In this document: piece after piece, positions 50,033-58,688 of the stretch
How the letters are laid out: the number at the start of each line of letters is the position of its first letter
Numbering within the stretch: the stretch's first letter is position 1
NCBI RefSeq assembly: GCF_003285015.1
Contig: NZ_QMFB01000008.1
Location: 1-64,000 of the forward strand
Reading direction: 5' to 3'
Length of the DNA stretch: 64,000 bases
DNA from: Paenibacillus contaminans
GTDB lineage: Bacteria; Bacillota; Bacilli; Paenibacillales; NBRC-103111
Position numbers and translations under genes: made by a program
The notes under the pieces: model-generated
What the model saw: the letters and a program-made list of their open reading frames with translations, nothing else
Database searches by the model: none
What the model was told of the DNA's origin: nothing

Positions 50033-53000
50033 ATGAAAATAACTCGATTTTTCGTTAAGTGTGTCGTGTCATTCCTGATCATGAGCATGCTGATCTCGAA
50101 TTTTGGAATGGGGACGCAGATAGGAAATATCGCGCACGGCAATGGTGCAACGGCATCAAACGATACCGAAGCACCTTCGTTCTCAGACACGAATGGGCAC
50201 TGGGCGGAGAAGCAAATCTCTGAATGGGCGGCCAAAAACTGGGTTCAAGGTTATGGGGACGGGAACTTTGAGCCGGATGCCGTCGTAAGTCGCGGAGAAT
50301 TTATGGCATTTATCAATCGATCATTCGGCTTTCATGAGCTGGCATCGATTCCGTTCTCGGATGTAACCGCTTCCGATTGGGTGAGCGATGAGGTGGCCAA
50401 AGCGGTTCAAGCCGGATATATTACGGGTTATGAGGACGGAACGGTCAGGGCGGATCTTCCGATTAGCCGTCAGGAAGCGGCTGTAATCGTGGGCAGGCTT
50501 CTGAAGCTGGATGAGAAGGCTGACCGCCAAGCTGCCGACGGTTTCAACGATGCCGCACAAATTGCCGAGTGGAGTCAGGGGGCGGTAGGTGCCGCAGCCG
50601 AGAAGGGTCTGATGGCGGGCTACGGGGATCAGAGCTTCAAGCCGAATAGCTTTATTACAAGAGCCGAGGTTGTGGTGACGCTGGATCGCGCGATCGCCGT
50701 AAGATATACGTTCACCTACCATCAGGCAGGTACATACGGGCCTTCGGCAAACAATGAAATCGTCAGTAAAGACGTCGTTGTGAACGTAGCCGGCGTTACG
50801 CTTCGGAATATGAGGATTAAAGGAAATTTGATATTCGCAGAAGGCATCGGAGAGGGCGATGTATTTCTTGACAACGTTACGGTCGAAGGGGTAACTACGC
50901 TAAAGAGCGGGTTTGTAAATTTCAATAGCTCCACATTGGCGAACGTCATCATCGAAGGAAAAGATGGAAGCGTTCACATTGTTGTCAAAGGGGAGTCAAC
51001 GCTTGCCATGTTGAACATCCTGTCCGCAGCAGCAGTGGAATTGCAGCAGGGAAATGTAGAGAAGTTGACGATTTCCAAGCAGGCATCCGACGTAAGCCTG
51101 GACATCGGTACGGGAGCAGTCGTAGCCGTACTGAATCTGGATGCTTTGGCCAAGATCGTAGGGAACGGAACAATCAAGCTTGCTGTTATAAGCGAACAAG
51201 CGCGGGAAACCATTTTTGAGAGACAGCCGGAACGTAAAGAAGGACCTGGCTCGATATCGAAGCCGACGCAGTCGCCGGCGCCGAGTCAAACACCGGAGCC
51301 GACACAGTCGCCATTGCCGACGCGGACACCGGAGCCGACCCAGTCGCCATTGCCGACGCAGACGCCGGTGTCGACACAGTCACCAGAGCCGACCCAGTCG
51401 CCGGAGCCAACGCAGACGCCTGAGCCGACGCAGACGCCGCAAATTCAGTATGAAATCGTAAAAGACGGTATGGCCAAAGCTGTAATTGTCATTCCGAATA
51501 CACCGAATACAGTTGAGAATTATGCCGCCGGCGAGCTGCAATATCATATCAAAGAAGCTACGAACGTAACGCTGCAGATAAGCAAAGAATCGGAGGCATT
51601 GCCGGAAGGGATTATGCCGATTTATCTAGGGAGAACCGATTCGGCATTGGCGGCCGGAATTGATGCAAGCTCCTTTGAGCCGAGGTCTTACGCCATTCGC
51701 ACTACACCGCAGGGCGTATACATTTCCGGCCGCGACGAAAGCGGATCGTTCGCCTATGAGGAGGAGCCTCAAGGAGCCGGAACGCTGCTAGGCGTATATG
51801 AAATTCTTCGCAACGATCTGAAGGTGAAGTGGCTTTGGCCCGGCAAATTAGGAGAGGTCATACCGCATACCGCTTCATTTTCCCTCGGACAGTATGATGT
51901 CAAGAATGAAGCGCAGCTAAAACATGTACGATGGAGAGACGCTCCTTTTGCCATGGGGGATGTGAGCGGCGTTTCCTCAGCGGTAAAGGCGAAATTCGTA
52001 GAAGACCAGCTTACTTGGCTTCGCCGGCACGGTTTTACTCAAGGGATCAGCCTGGAGTATGGCCATGCATTCGAGAATTATTGGGATCGATTTAAAGATT
52101 CGAATCCCGAATATTTTAATTTATTGGAAGACGGAACTCGTCGTCCGGGTCATCCTTTTTATCCGGGTGCAGGAAGCTTGATATCGATGAATGTCGGAAA
52201 TGAAGGGTTCCAAAATCGGGTCATTCAGGAATGGCTGGTCAATCGTACGGCGAAAAGACCGTTCGTGAACGGTGCCGAGAACGATACGCCCGGATTGGAC
52301 CGTTCTCCGGAATCGCTGGCGCTGGACAACACCACGAATCCGTATCCGATTCCGGCCGGCAAGGAAGATGTTTATCTGCCTTACTACGTATCCGACAGGT
52401 ATGCCAAATTTTGGCTGTCTCTTCTGGAGAAAGCGAGAGTTTACAATTCCGACGTCAAAGTAATCGGCTATGCCTATGAAAACTACAGTGCACCTCCGGT
52501 CGATACCCAGCTTAACGAGGATATTGTGATCGCGATTGTGCCGGAGTACATCTTTCCGTGGTCCGAACAGAACAGGCAAAAATTCAGGGAGCAATGGGAT
52601 GGCTGGTTTAACAAGGGGGCGTCGCTCTTTTTAAGACCCAATTATACGTTGTCCGGTCATAACATGCCGATTCAATATGCACAAGCGTTCGGGGAAGATT
52701 TCAACTATGCATATGAAAGAGGCATGATGGCAACCGATTTTGACTCTCTTACCGGCATGTATGGTACGCAAGGGCCGACTTTGTATATGATCGCCCGATT
52801 AAACGAAGAGCCTGGGAAAGACGTAGACGCCATTTTAAATGAATATTACGATGCTTTCGGACCGGCTAAAGCCAAAATTGAAGAGTACTTCAGCAAGTGG
52901 AATGAAGTAACGTTACGGGCAGAAGCTGCATTCCAAACGCTTGATCTTTCAAAAGAGCATGTCGATAGCATTTATGCCGATTTCAATCAAATTATTGATT

Positions 53001-54679
53001 CGTTATTTACAGGCAACGATTTCATTGAGGCTCAGAGCATGTTAGACGATGCGAAACATTTGGTTTCGGGAAGCGACTCGGATTATTTGCAAAGAATCGA
53101 ATTTTTGGAGAAAGGATTGACGGATGCCAAGCTGACATGGGAGATGGTTACAAAATATAAGGCATTCAAGCTCGATCCAAGCAAAGAATCGGAGATGCTC
53201 CATGCCCTGCAGGCTGTGGACAGTTACAGAAAAAGTATTGCTTCCTCGGGGGCGTCTAATATCTGGTATTCGAATTGGGCCGAAAATCGGACGATTAACC
53301 GGAAGCTCTACCAGCAGCTGGATGATTACGAGCATATTAGTACGCTCCCGGCAACATGGAGCTTTAAGTGGGATCCTCTCGAGGTCGGGGATGCCGAACA
53401 ATGGTATTCCGAATCGTCCAATACGGCGTGGGATTCGATCGCCATTGACAACGTGTGGCAGAAGCAGTCGATCGGTTTGCAGTGGAAGATCGACCACGGC
53501 ACGGATTACACGGGTGTGGCTTGGTATAAGACGACCTTCGAGTCGGGAGCGGAGACGCCGGATAATTTGGCGCTTTTGTTCGGTGCCGTCGATAAATCGA
53601 GCAAGGTTTGGATCAATGGGCAGGCTGCGGGAGAGAACATCTACGATCCGGTGACGAACCCGAATGCTTGGGAGGATCCGTTCCAGATTGATCTTGCCGA
53701 TTATATCAGACCTGGGACGAATACGGTTGTCGTAAAAGTGGAGAGCAGATTCGGCGTAGGAGGAATTTACAAGCCGGTATGGTTCGTTCGGAAAAAAACA
53801 TCCGCTCCGATCTCGTTGGCGGATGGGGTGATGACCCCCGGAGCGGCACAGGTTACGTATCCGTCTTCGGTTGAAAAAAACATGTATGACGGTTTCGACG
53901 CCTACATTCTTCACGATTCGGAGGAGTCGGGAATTGAACTGATATTGGATCAAGGGTCTTCCTTCGAGGTTCAAGCTCTGCAATTGGAAAACCGTGGAGA
54001 TACGGCCACGAATTTGAATATCGAAGGGTTGAAAATTATGGTGGGTTCTTCAGACGACGGGGTCCAGTTCGATCAAGAAATATTTAACGGAACCGTACCA
54101 GGCGGCAACAATGCGGGAGAAGTGCGGCAAGCAATCGTAGACAAGGTGAAGAAGCGGTACTTTAAAATAATCGTAACGTCCAATTTCCTTGGCCCTATTA
54201 CGACGGGGATTGTCGATCGGGATCGCATTCACACGGGGGCTTTCCGTTTCGTCAGAACCTCTCCGGTATCTCCAATTCAGCCTGCAATCAAAAGCGTGCA
54301 TGACGGATTCGTCATGTATACCAATCCGGATGCGAGCTCGTCAGGCTCAATCGAGCTTGCGGTTGACTTGGGACAAGTGGAGAAGGTGGCGGAGCTGCAA
54401 ATCAAAAATAGGCCCCTCGCAACTTTGCTCTCGGTAGCGGCGGTGAGCGTTTGGGTAGGATCGGAGGATGACGGAGAGCACTTCGATCAGGAAATATTTA
54501 ATGGCGGAATTCCCGGAACGATTAACGCAAACGAGGTGCGTTCTATCCAAATAACGCCAAGCACGAAACGGTACTTCAAGATCAAGATTACCGATAATTT
54601 TAATGGTCCGATTAACGGAAGCGCCAATCAGGACACCGTCCAATTCACAGAGCTGCGATATACCAAAAAGCTGGATTGA
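50033..54679 (+). CDS. Giant SLH-anchored DUF4838 surface protein with GH2-like and tandem discoidin-like C-terminal modules
   Basis: Secreted 1548-residue protein. ATG 50033 is chosen for its signal peptide (VVSFLIMSMLI) and the AGAGGGAG upstream. Order: three SLH domains (about 47-222), a beta-helix-like region rich in GN/VT strands (about 225-405), and a Pro/Thr/Gln linker (405-470). An alpha-glucuronidase/GH20-like N-domain and the DUF4838 core (about 470-1090) follow. A GH2-type sugar-binding sandwich (about 1104-1256; VAWYKTTFES, VWINGQAAGENIYDP) and two related C-terminal modules (about 1262-1415 and 1417-1548) complete it. Each terminal module has a (D/E)(F)DQEIFNG signature and ends YFKI(I/K). 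It is only distantly similar to the other two DUF4838 proteins. Confidence 0.87.
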   Translation: MKITRFFVKCVVSFLIMSMLISNFGMGTQIGNIAHGNGATASNDTEAPSFSDTNGHWAEKQISEWAAKNWVQGYGDGNFEPDAVVSRGEFMAFINRSFGFHELASIPFSDVTASDWVSDEVAKAVQAGYITGYEDGTVRADLPISRQEAAVIVGRLLKLDEKADRQAADGFNDAAQIAEWSQGAVGAAAEKGLMAGYGDQSFKPNSFITRAEVVVTLDRAIAVRYTFTYHQAGTYGPSANNEIVSKDVVVNVAGVTLRNMRIKGNLIFAEGIGEGDVFLDNVTVEGVTTLKSGFVNFNSSTLANVIIEGKDGSVHIVVKGESTLAMLNILSAAAVELQQGNVEKLTISKQASDVSLDIGTGAVVAVLNLDALAKIVGNGTIKLAVISEQARETIFERQPERKEGPGSISKPTQSPAPSQTPEPTQSPLPTRTPEPTQSPLPTQTPVSTQSPEPTQSPEPTQTPEPTQTPQIQYEIVKDGMAKAVIVIPNTPNTVENYAAGELQYHIKEATNVTLQISKESEALPEGIMPIYLGRTDSALAAGIDASSFEPRSYAIRTTPQGVYISGRDESGSFAYEEEPQGAGTLLGVYEILRNDLKVKWLWPGKLGEVIPHTASFSLGQYDVKNEAQLKHVRWRDAPFAMGDVSGVSSAVKAKFVEDQLTWLRRHGFTQGISLEYGHAFENYWDRFKDSNPEYFNLLEDGTRRPGHPFYPGAGSLISMNVGNEGFQNRVIQEWLVNRTAKRPFVNGAENDTPGLDRSPESLALDNTTNPYPIPAGKEDVYLPYYVSDRYAKFWLSLLEKARVYNSDVKVIGYAYENYSAPPVDTQLNEDIVIAIVPEYIFPWSEQNRQKFREQWDGWFNKGASLFLRPNYTLSGHNMPIQYAQAFGEDFNYAYERGMMATDFDSLTGMYGTQGPTLYMIARLNEEPGKDVDAILNEYYDAFGPAKAKIEEYFSKWNEVTLRAEAAFQTLDLSKEHVDSIYADFNQIIDSLFTGNDFIEAQSMLDDAKHLVSGSDSDYLQRIEFLEKGLTDAKLTWEMVTKYKAFKLDPSKESEMLHALQAVDSYRKSIASSGASNIWYSNWAENRTINRKLYQQLDDYEHISTLPATWSFKWDPLEVGDAEQWYSESSNTAWDSIAIDNVWQKQSIGLQWKIDHGTDYTGVAWYKTTFESGAETPDNLALLFGAVDKSSKVWINGQAAGENIYDPVTNPNAWEDPFQIDLADYIRPGTNTVVVKVESRFGVGGIYKPVWFVRKKTSAPISLADGVMTPGAAQVTYPSSVEKNMYDGFDAYILHDSEESGIELILDQGSSFEVQALQLENRGDTATNLNIEGLKIMVGSSDDGVQFDQEIFNGTVPGGNNAGEVRQAIVDKVKKRYFKIIVTSNFLGPITTGIVDRDRIHTGAFRFVRTSPVSPIQPAIKSVHDGFVMYTNPDASSSGSIELAVDLGQVEKVAELQIKNRPLATLLSVAAVSVWVGSEDDGEHFDQEIFNGGIPGTINANEVRSIQITPSTKRYFKIKITDNFNGPINGSANQDTVQFTELRYTKKLD
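51261..51440 (+). repeat. In-frame PTQSP/PTQTPE linker repeats
   Basis: Degenerate repeats of about 18 bases encode PTQSPLPTRTPEPTQSP-type sequence, about ten units. They form the stalk between the wall-anchoring half and the catalytic half. The motif differs from the TTSPTTEP and PTAEP linkers of the other DUF4838 proteins. Confidence 0.8.
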
Positions 54680-54728
54680 TGACGGTTTACACATTCTCCG
54701 ACTAGTCCGGAGAAACAAATAAGCAAGG

Positions 54729-54776
54729 GCGGGCGGCATACTCAAGCGAATAGTGGGGGAAGCCGCCTCCTTTTTG
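54729..54776 (+). terminator. Likely terminator after the third DUF4838 gene
   Basis: GGCGGC (54732-54737) pairs with GCCGCC (54762-54767), followed by TCC and five T. A second short hairpin (CTCCG/CGGAG) lies at 54696-54713. Confidence 0.6.
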
Positions 54777-54864
54777 CATAGATAAAGGTCGGATAAGGAC
54801 CGGGAGAGTGAGGAATGCATAACATGTTCAATTGCGGTTAGCGACGCTTAGGGAGGCTGCGAAT

Positions 54865-57648
54865 ATGTCAAAAGGATGGAGAAGAGGAATAGCAATATGG
54901 TTGCCGGCTTTCTTGGTTCTAGGCTTATTAAGTCTGCTGCCTATCATGCAGCGGTCTGTTATGGCTCAATCTTATGAGAATATGCAAACAAATCCCGGAT
55001 TCGAAGCCAATTGGACCGGGTGGGCTGCAAACGGGACAGCTGCTCTGGATACGGCGGCACACAGCGGTTCCAAAAGCGCCAAAATCGTTGCCGACTCGCA
55101 AAACGAATGGAATGTAATAGCCTCAGGTACCCGAATGAACGCTATTGAAGGTCAAAGCTTTCGTCTGGATGCCTATATCAAGGATACGATAACGACTTCT
55201 TCTTTGATGATAGGGTTACGCTTCTCTAATGCAAGCGATGAGACTGTTCAATATTTGTGGTATCCCGCTTCTCACTCAAGTAATTGGACCAGGCAGGGAG
55301 ATACGTTTATAGCTCCCAAGCGTTCCACAAACGTTCAGATCTACATATGGATGCCTACGGAGGCAGCGGGAACGGCATGGTTAGATGATTTGCAGCTAAG
55401 CTCGGATAATTTGGCATCCGATTCCGGCTTTGAGTTAAACAATGGAAGCTGGTCCGGGCCTGCCATCGTATATGACGCCTCCACCGCCAGAACGGGCTCC
55501 AAGTCAGCTAAAATGACCGGTTCCTCGCATGCCTTTAATGCCATAAGTACGACAACAGCTCTGCCTAGTAACGAAAATCAGGAGTTTACCTTGAAGGCAT
55601 TCAGTAAAGATACGATTACGTCGGGCACGTTTCAAATCGGCTTGCGTTACATCAATGCTGCCGGAACGTCCATTTCCTACGATTGGGTTACGGCTGCAAA
55701 TTCAAGCAGCTGGCATCAAACCGTTCTAAAAGCGAAAACGCCTGCCGGGACCAGGTCCGTTCAGATCTATTTTTGGCTCAGTCAAGATGCGGTCGGAAGC
55801 GTATGGATAGACGATATTGTCTGGCAGTCTCAAAATTTACTTCTTAATTCCGGATTTGAGAACAACTACGATGGCTGGAGCTCATTGGAGGGCGTGATCG
55901 ATACGACAACCTCTTACGATGGGGCTAGATCTTTCAAATTAGTAGGGAATAGCGCACAGCCCTGGAATGTTGCAGCGGATTCGAATCTAATCTCCGCCAA
56001 AGAAGGAGACAGCATTAAACTTCAAGCGGTGATAAAAAGTGCGCTTACTGCAGGCGGATTAAAAATGGGATTAAGATACATCCAAGCGGATGGAACGACG
56101 TCCATATCCTTTGCCTGGTACGATGCGGCTCTGTCAAGCAGTTGGAAGATGAATGAGGAAGTATTTTTTGCTCCTGCCGGCACGGAGTATGTTCAAGCCT
56201 ATTTTTTGCTGAGTCAAGATGCTGCCGGATCCGTGTGGATAGATAATACGGTTTTATCGAAGGAGCCGGATCCTTTTAGCTTTACATTGACGGAGAAGCA
56301 TAAATGGAGCAATGAAACGACGGTAAACGCCAATTTCGGCATCACGTTGGCTAAAGGCAGTTTATCGGAATACAAAGTAAAAATCGAACGGTTTGATTTT
56401 GGGGGAACGGTTCCGGTTTTTTCAAAGGAGTATACCTCGCTATCCGCAAGCTTTACGGATTCGTTCGCACTGTCCGGCCATCCGCTCGGGTATTCGATTT
56501 ATAAGGCTCATTTGATCAGGAAGATAGATGGATCGACAATCGTTACTGTCATTCAGGAATTACAAAAGGTAGATCCCTACACGTATTCGGTACTGCCAAA
56601 CACATCAAGCGTGACATTCAGCTCCAATAAGGCCGAGCTTCTCAACGGAAACTCGTTTCTAACCCGGAATCTCTATAACGTAGGCCCCACGCATTTTGCA
56701 ATTGTAAAGGACAGAGGGTTCAACACCGTACTGGCTGCGGAAAGAGACGGCTACACGATGACTCAGGTTCTCGATATGGCTCATGCAGCAGGTCTGAAGG
56801 CATCGGCGGCCCTGTTCCTTGATACTTCAAGCGTTGATCTAACTTATATCGAGAATACGGTGAATGCCGTTAAAAATCATCCCGCATTGCATTATTGGGT
56901 ATTAAACGATGAACCGGATGGAAATGGCGTTGCTCCGGCAAATATGCAAGCGGCTTATAATTTGGTTAAAAGCTTGGATACCAATCATCCTGTAACATTC
57001 GTTCTAACTTATAAGAATTCGATCGCGAACGGGACCTATAACGGGGCGACGGATATGATAAATACCGATCCATACCCGGTTCCTTATTTTGACCTGGGTA
57101 CTTACTTAATAAATAGAACGGATACTGCCGCCGCAGTTGGAAAACCGGTCGCTATGACTATACAATCCTTCGGAAGGTATGCGTTATGGTCAAGAGAGCC
57201 TTTGCCGGAAGAGACTCGTGCGATGACTTATCTCGCTATCAATCACGGGGCGAAATCAACAGCTTACTACTCCTATGTAGATGTGGATGGGCTTGGCGGA
57301 TATTTGTGGAATATGCCGGCGGATAGTCCGCAGCTATGGGCAATGTACAAAGTTCTAAATCAGGAATTGGAACTGCTGAAGGATGTGATCGGCGCGGCGA
57401 ACGTAACGCAGACGATTACCGCTTCCTCTGCGGATATCGATCTCAAATTGCGCAGTTATAACGGCATGGATTATTTATTCGCCGTTAATAAAACCAATAA
57501 AGAGGTTACGGCGGCATTTTCAGGTGTTGGCTTGATGAACAAGGCTTCTGCCGACATTGTTTATGAAAATAGAGCCAAGGCCATAAGCGGCAGTACTTTC
57601 AGCGATACGTTCTCGCCTTATATGGTTCATATTTATAAGCTGGATTAA
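54865..57648 (+). CDS. Secreted multi-CBM glycoside hydrolase-like protein
   Basis: Secreted protein of 927 residues. ATG 54865 with AGGGAGG at 54850-54856 is preferred to TTG 54832. A signal peptide (to about residue 33, RSVMAQ) is followed by three tandem CBM4/9-like beta sandwiches beginning NPGFEANW, DSGFELNNG and NSGFENNYDG. A linker beta domain comes next, then a TIM-barrel-like region (about 600-850). In the barrel, WVLNDEPDG places a likely acid/base Glu683, and a small all-beta C-terminal domain follows. The layout resembles clan A glycosidases, but no specific GH family was recognised. It is not wall-anchored. Its last four bases overlap the convergent regulator gene. Confidence 0.78.
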   Translation: MSKGWRRGIAIWLPAFLVLGLLSLLPIMQRSVMAQSYENMQTNPGFEANWTGWAANGTAALDTAAHSGSKSAKIVADSQNEWNVIASGTRMNAIEGQSFRLDAYIKDTITTSSLMIGLRFSNASDETVQYLWYPASHSSNWTRQGDTFIAPKRSTNVQIYIWMPTEAAGTAWLDDLQLSSDNLASDSGFELNNGSWSGPAIVYDASTARTGSKSAKMTGSSHAFNAISTTTALPSNENQEFTLKAFSKDTITSGTFQIGLRYINAAGTSISYDWVTAANSSSWHQTVLKAKTPAGTRSVQIYFWLSQDAVGSVWIDDIVWQSQNLLLNSGFENNYDGWSSLEGVIDTTTSYDGARSFKLVGNSAQPWNVAADSNLISAKEGDSIKLQAVIKSALTAGGLKMGLRYIQADGTTSISFAWYDAALSSSWKMNEEVFFAPAGTEYVQAYFLLSQDAAGSVWIDNTVLSKEPDPFSFTLTEKHKWSNETTVNANFGITLAKGSLSEYKVKIERFDFGGTVPVFSKEYTSLSASFTDSFALSGHPLGYSIYKAHLIRKIDGSTIVTVIQELQKVDPYTYSVLPNTSSVTFSSNKAELLNGNSFLTRNLYNVGPTHFAIVKDRGFNTVLAAERDGYTMTQVLDMAHAAGLKASAALFLDTSSVDLTYIENTVNAVKNHPALHYWVLNDEPDGNGVAPANMQAAYNLVKSLDTNHPVTFVLTYKNSIANGTYNGATDMINTDPYPVPYFDLGTYLINRTDTAAAVGKPVAMTIQSFGRYALWSREPLPEETRAMTYLAINHGAKSTAYYSYVDVDGLGGYLWNMPADSPQLWAMYKVLNQELELLKDVIGAANVTQTITASSADIDLKLRSYNGMDYLFAVNKTNKEVTAAFSGVGLMNKASADIVYENRAKAISGSTFSDTFSPYMVHIYKLD

Positions 57649-58502
57649 CGTTTATTGCGGTATTGGCGGGGGGTAACCCCCATCTTTTTTTTAAATAAAC
57701 GGAGAAAAAACTGCATATCGCTGTAACCGACGTTGCTGGCAATGTCCTGGATGGTTAAGGCAGTAGTCCGCAGCAGCTTGCAGCTTTCCTCCATGCGCAA
57801 ATTTTGGACATATTCGATGAACGTTTGGCTTGTCGTTTTTTTGAATAATCGATGAAAATGACTGGGACTCAAATAGACCATGGCGGCCATTTGTTCCAGC
57901 GTTAAGGGCAGGTGATAATTTTTTTTAACGTAAGTAAAGACGGCATCCAAGCGATGGGCGGCAGGAGGCAGCTCTTGCGCATAAGAGTCATTCTCGAAGC
58001 GGTACAGGAGGATGAGCAGTTCGATTACCCGCATGATCAGCAGCGTTCTGTACCCTAGCCGATGCTGAAGGAATTCTTTATGCAGCTGTTCAAAAACCGT
58101 TTTTGCTTCGTGCTGGCTGTCATGATAGCGGTAATAATCTTGAGCGGATTGAGCAAACATACGATTCCCGTCAAACGGGTGAGGAATCGCTTGACACCAG
58201 GTCAACAATTGATCGGCGGGAAAGACGCAATTGTATACGATAAGCGATGAGCTGCTATGAGTCGATGCCGGACGATACACATGGGCCGTTCCTACCGGAA
58301 TAATAAATATATCTCCGCTGACGACGGGCAGCACTTCCTCATTGATGTAATGAAAACCCGATCCTTCGGCAATATAGTTGATTTCCAGGAAGTCGTGCGT
58401 GTGCATAAACGAATCGAAGTTTTCATGAAATCGGTTCACATAAATGTCGACTTCGGAATCGAAATAAATATCCGTATTGTTGAAATACACACGTGGATTC
58501 AT
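57645..58502 (-). CDS. AraC-family regulator with N-terminal cupin domain
   Basis: Regulator of 285 residues. ATG 58502 follows AGAGGTG; the upstream ATG 58517 is possible but lacks a Shine-Dalgarno. The N-terminal cupin has HTHDFLEINYIAEGSG and VVSGDIFIIPVGTAHVYRP. The C-terminal AraC double HTH has MVYLSPSHFHRLFKKTTSQT and VGYSDMQFFLRLFKKKMGVT. It is divergent from the GH106-like gene at 58.7 kb and converges with the multi-CBM gene, so it probably senses a sugar and activates one or both. Confidence 0.9.
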   Translation of the reverse strand: MNPRVYFNNTDIYFDSEVDIYVNRFHENFDSFMHTHDFLEINYIAEGSGFHYINEEVLPVVSGDIFIIPVGTAHVYRPASTHSSSSLIVYNCVFPADQLLTWCQAIPHPFDGNRMFAQSAQDYYRYHDSQHEAKTVFEQLHKEFLQHRLGYRTLLIMRVIELLILLYRFENDSYAQELPPAAHRLDAVFTYVKKNYHLPLTLEQMAAMVYLSPSHFHRLFKKTTSQTFIEYVQNLRMEESCKLLRTTALTIQDIASNVGYSDMQFFLRLFKKKMGVTPRQYRNKR

Positions 58503-58688
58503 TCTGCACCTCTTCATGTAAGTTGTTTTGGGACAAAAAGAAGACTTTATGATTTCCAACAACAAAGCCCGCCCTCCGAACGTGCATGGTTTTACTGTAA
58601 GGGAAGATGGCCGTGCTGTCTATGCTCTTGCTGCAATGCCAAATTACAATTTTCTCGGAAAATTACATATGGAAAATGGGGAGAAAAC
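58503..58688. promoter_or_regulatory. Divergent promoter region, cupin-AraC / GH106-like gene
   Basis: This 186-base gap must carry both promoters. No consensus pair could be assigned. GGGGAG at 58678-58683 is the ribosome binding site that fixes the plus-strand start. Confidence 0.4.

Noticed and set aside
58257..58688. Upstream extension of the GH106-like frame to 58257
   Set aside because: The extension overlaps the divergent AraC gene, has no family similarity and lacks a ribosome binding site. ATG 58689 with GGGGAG is better.
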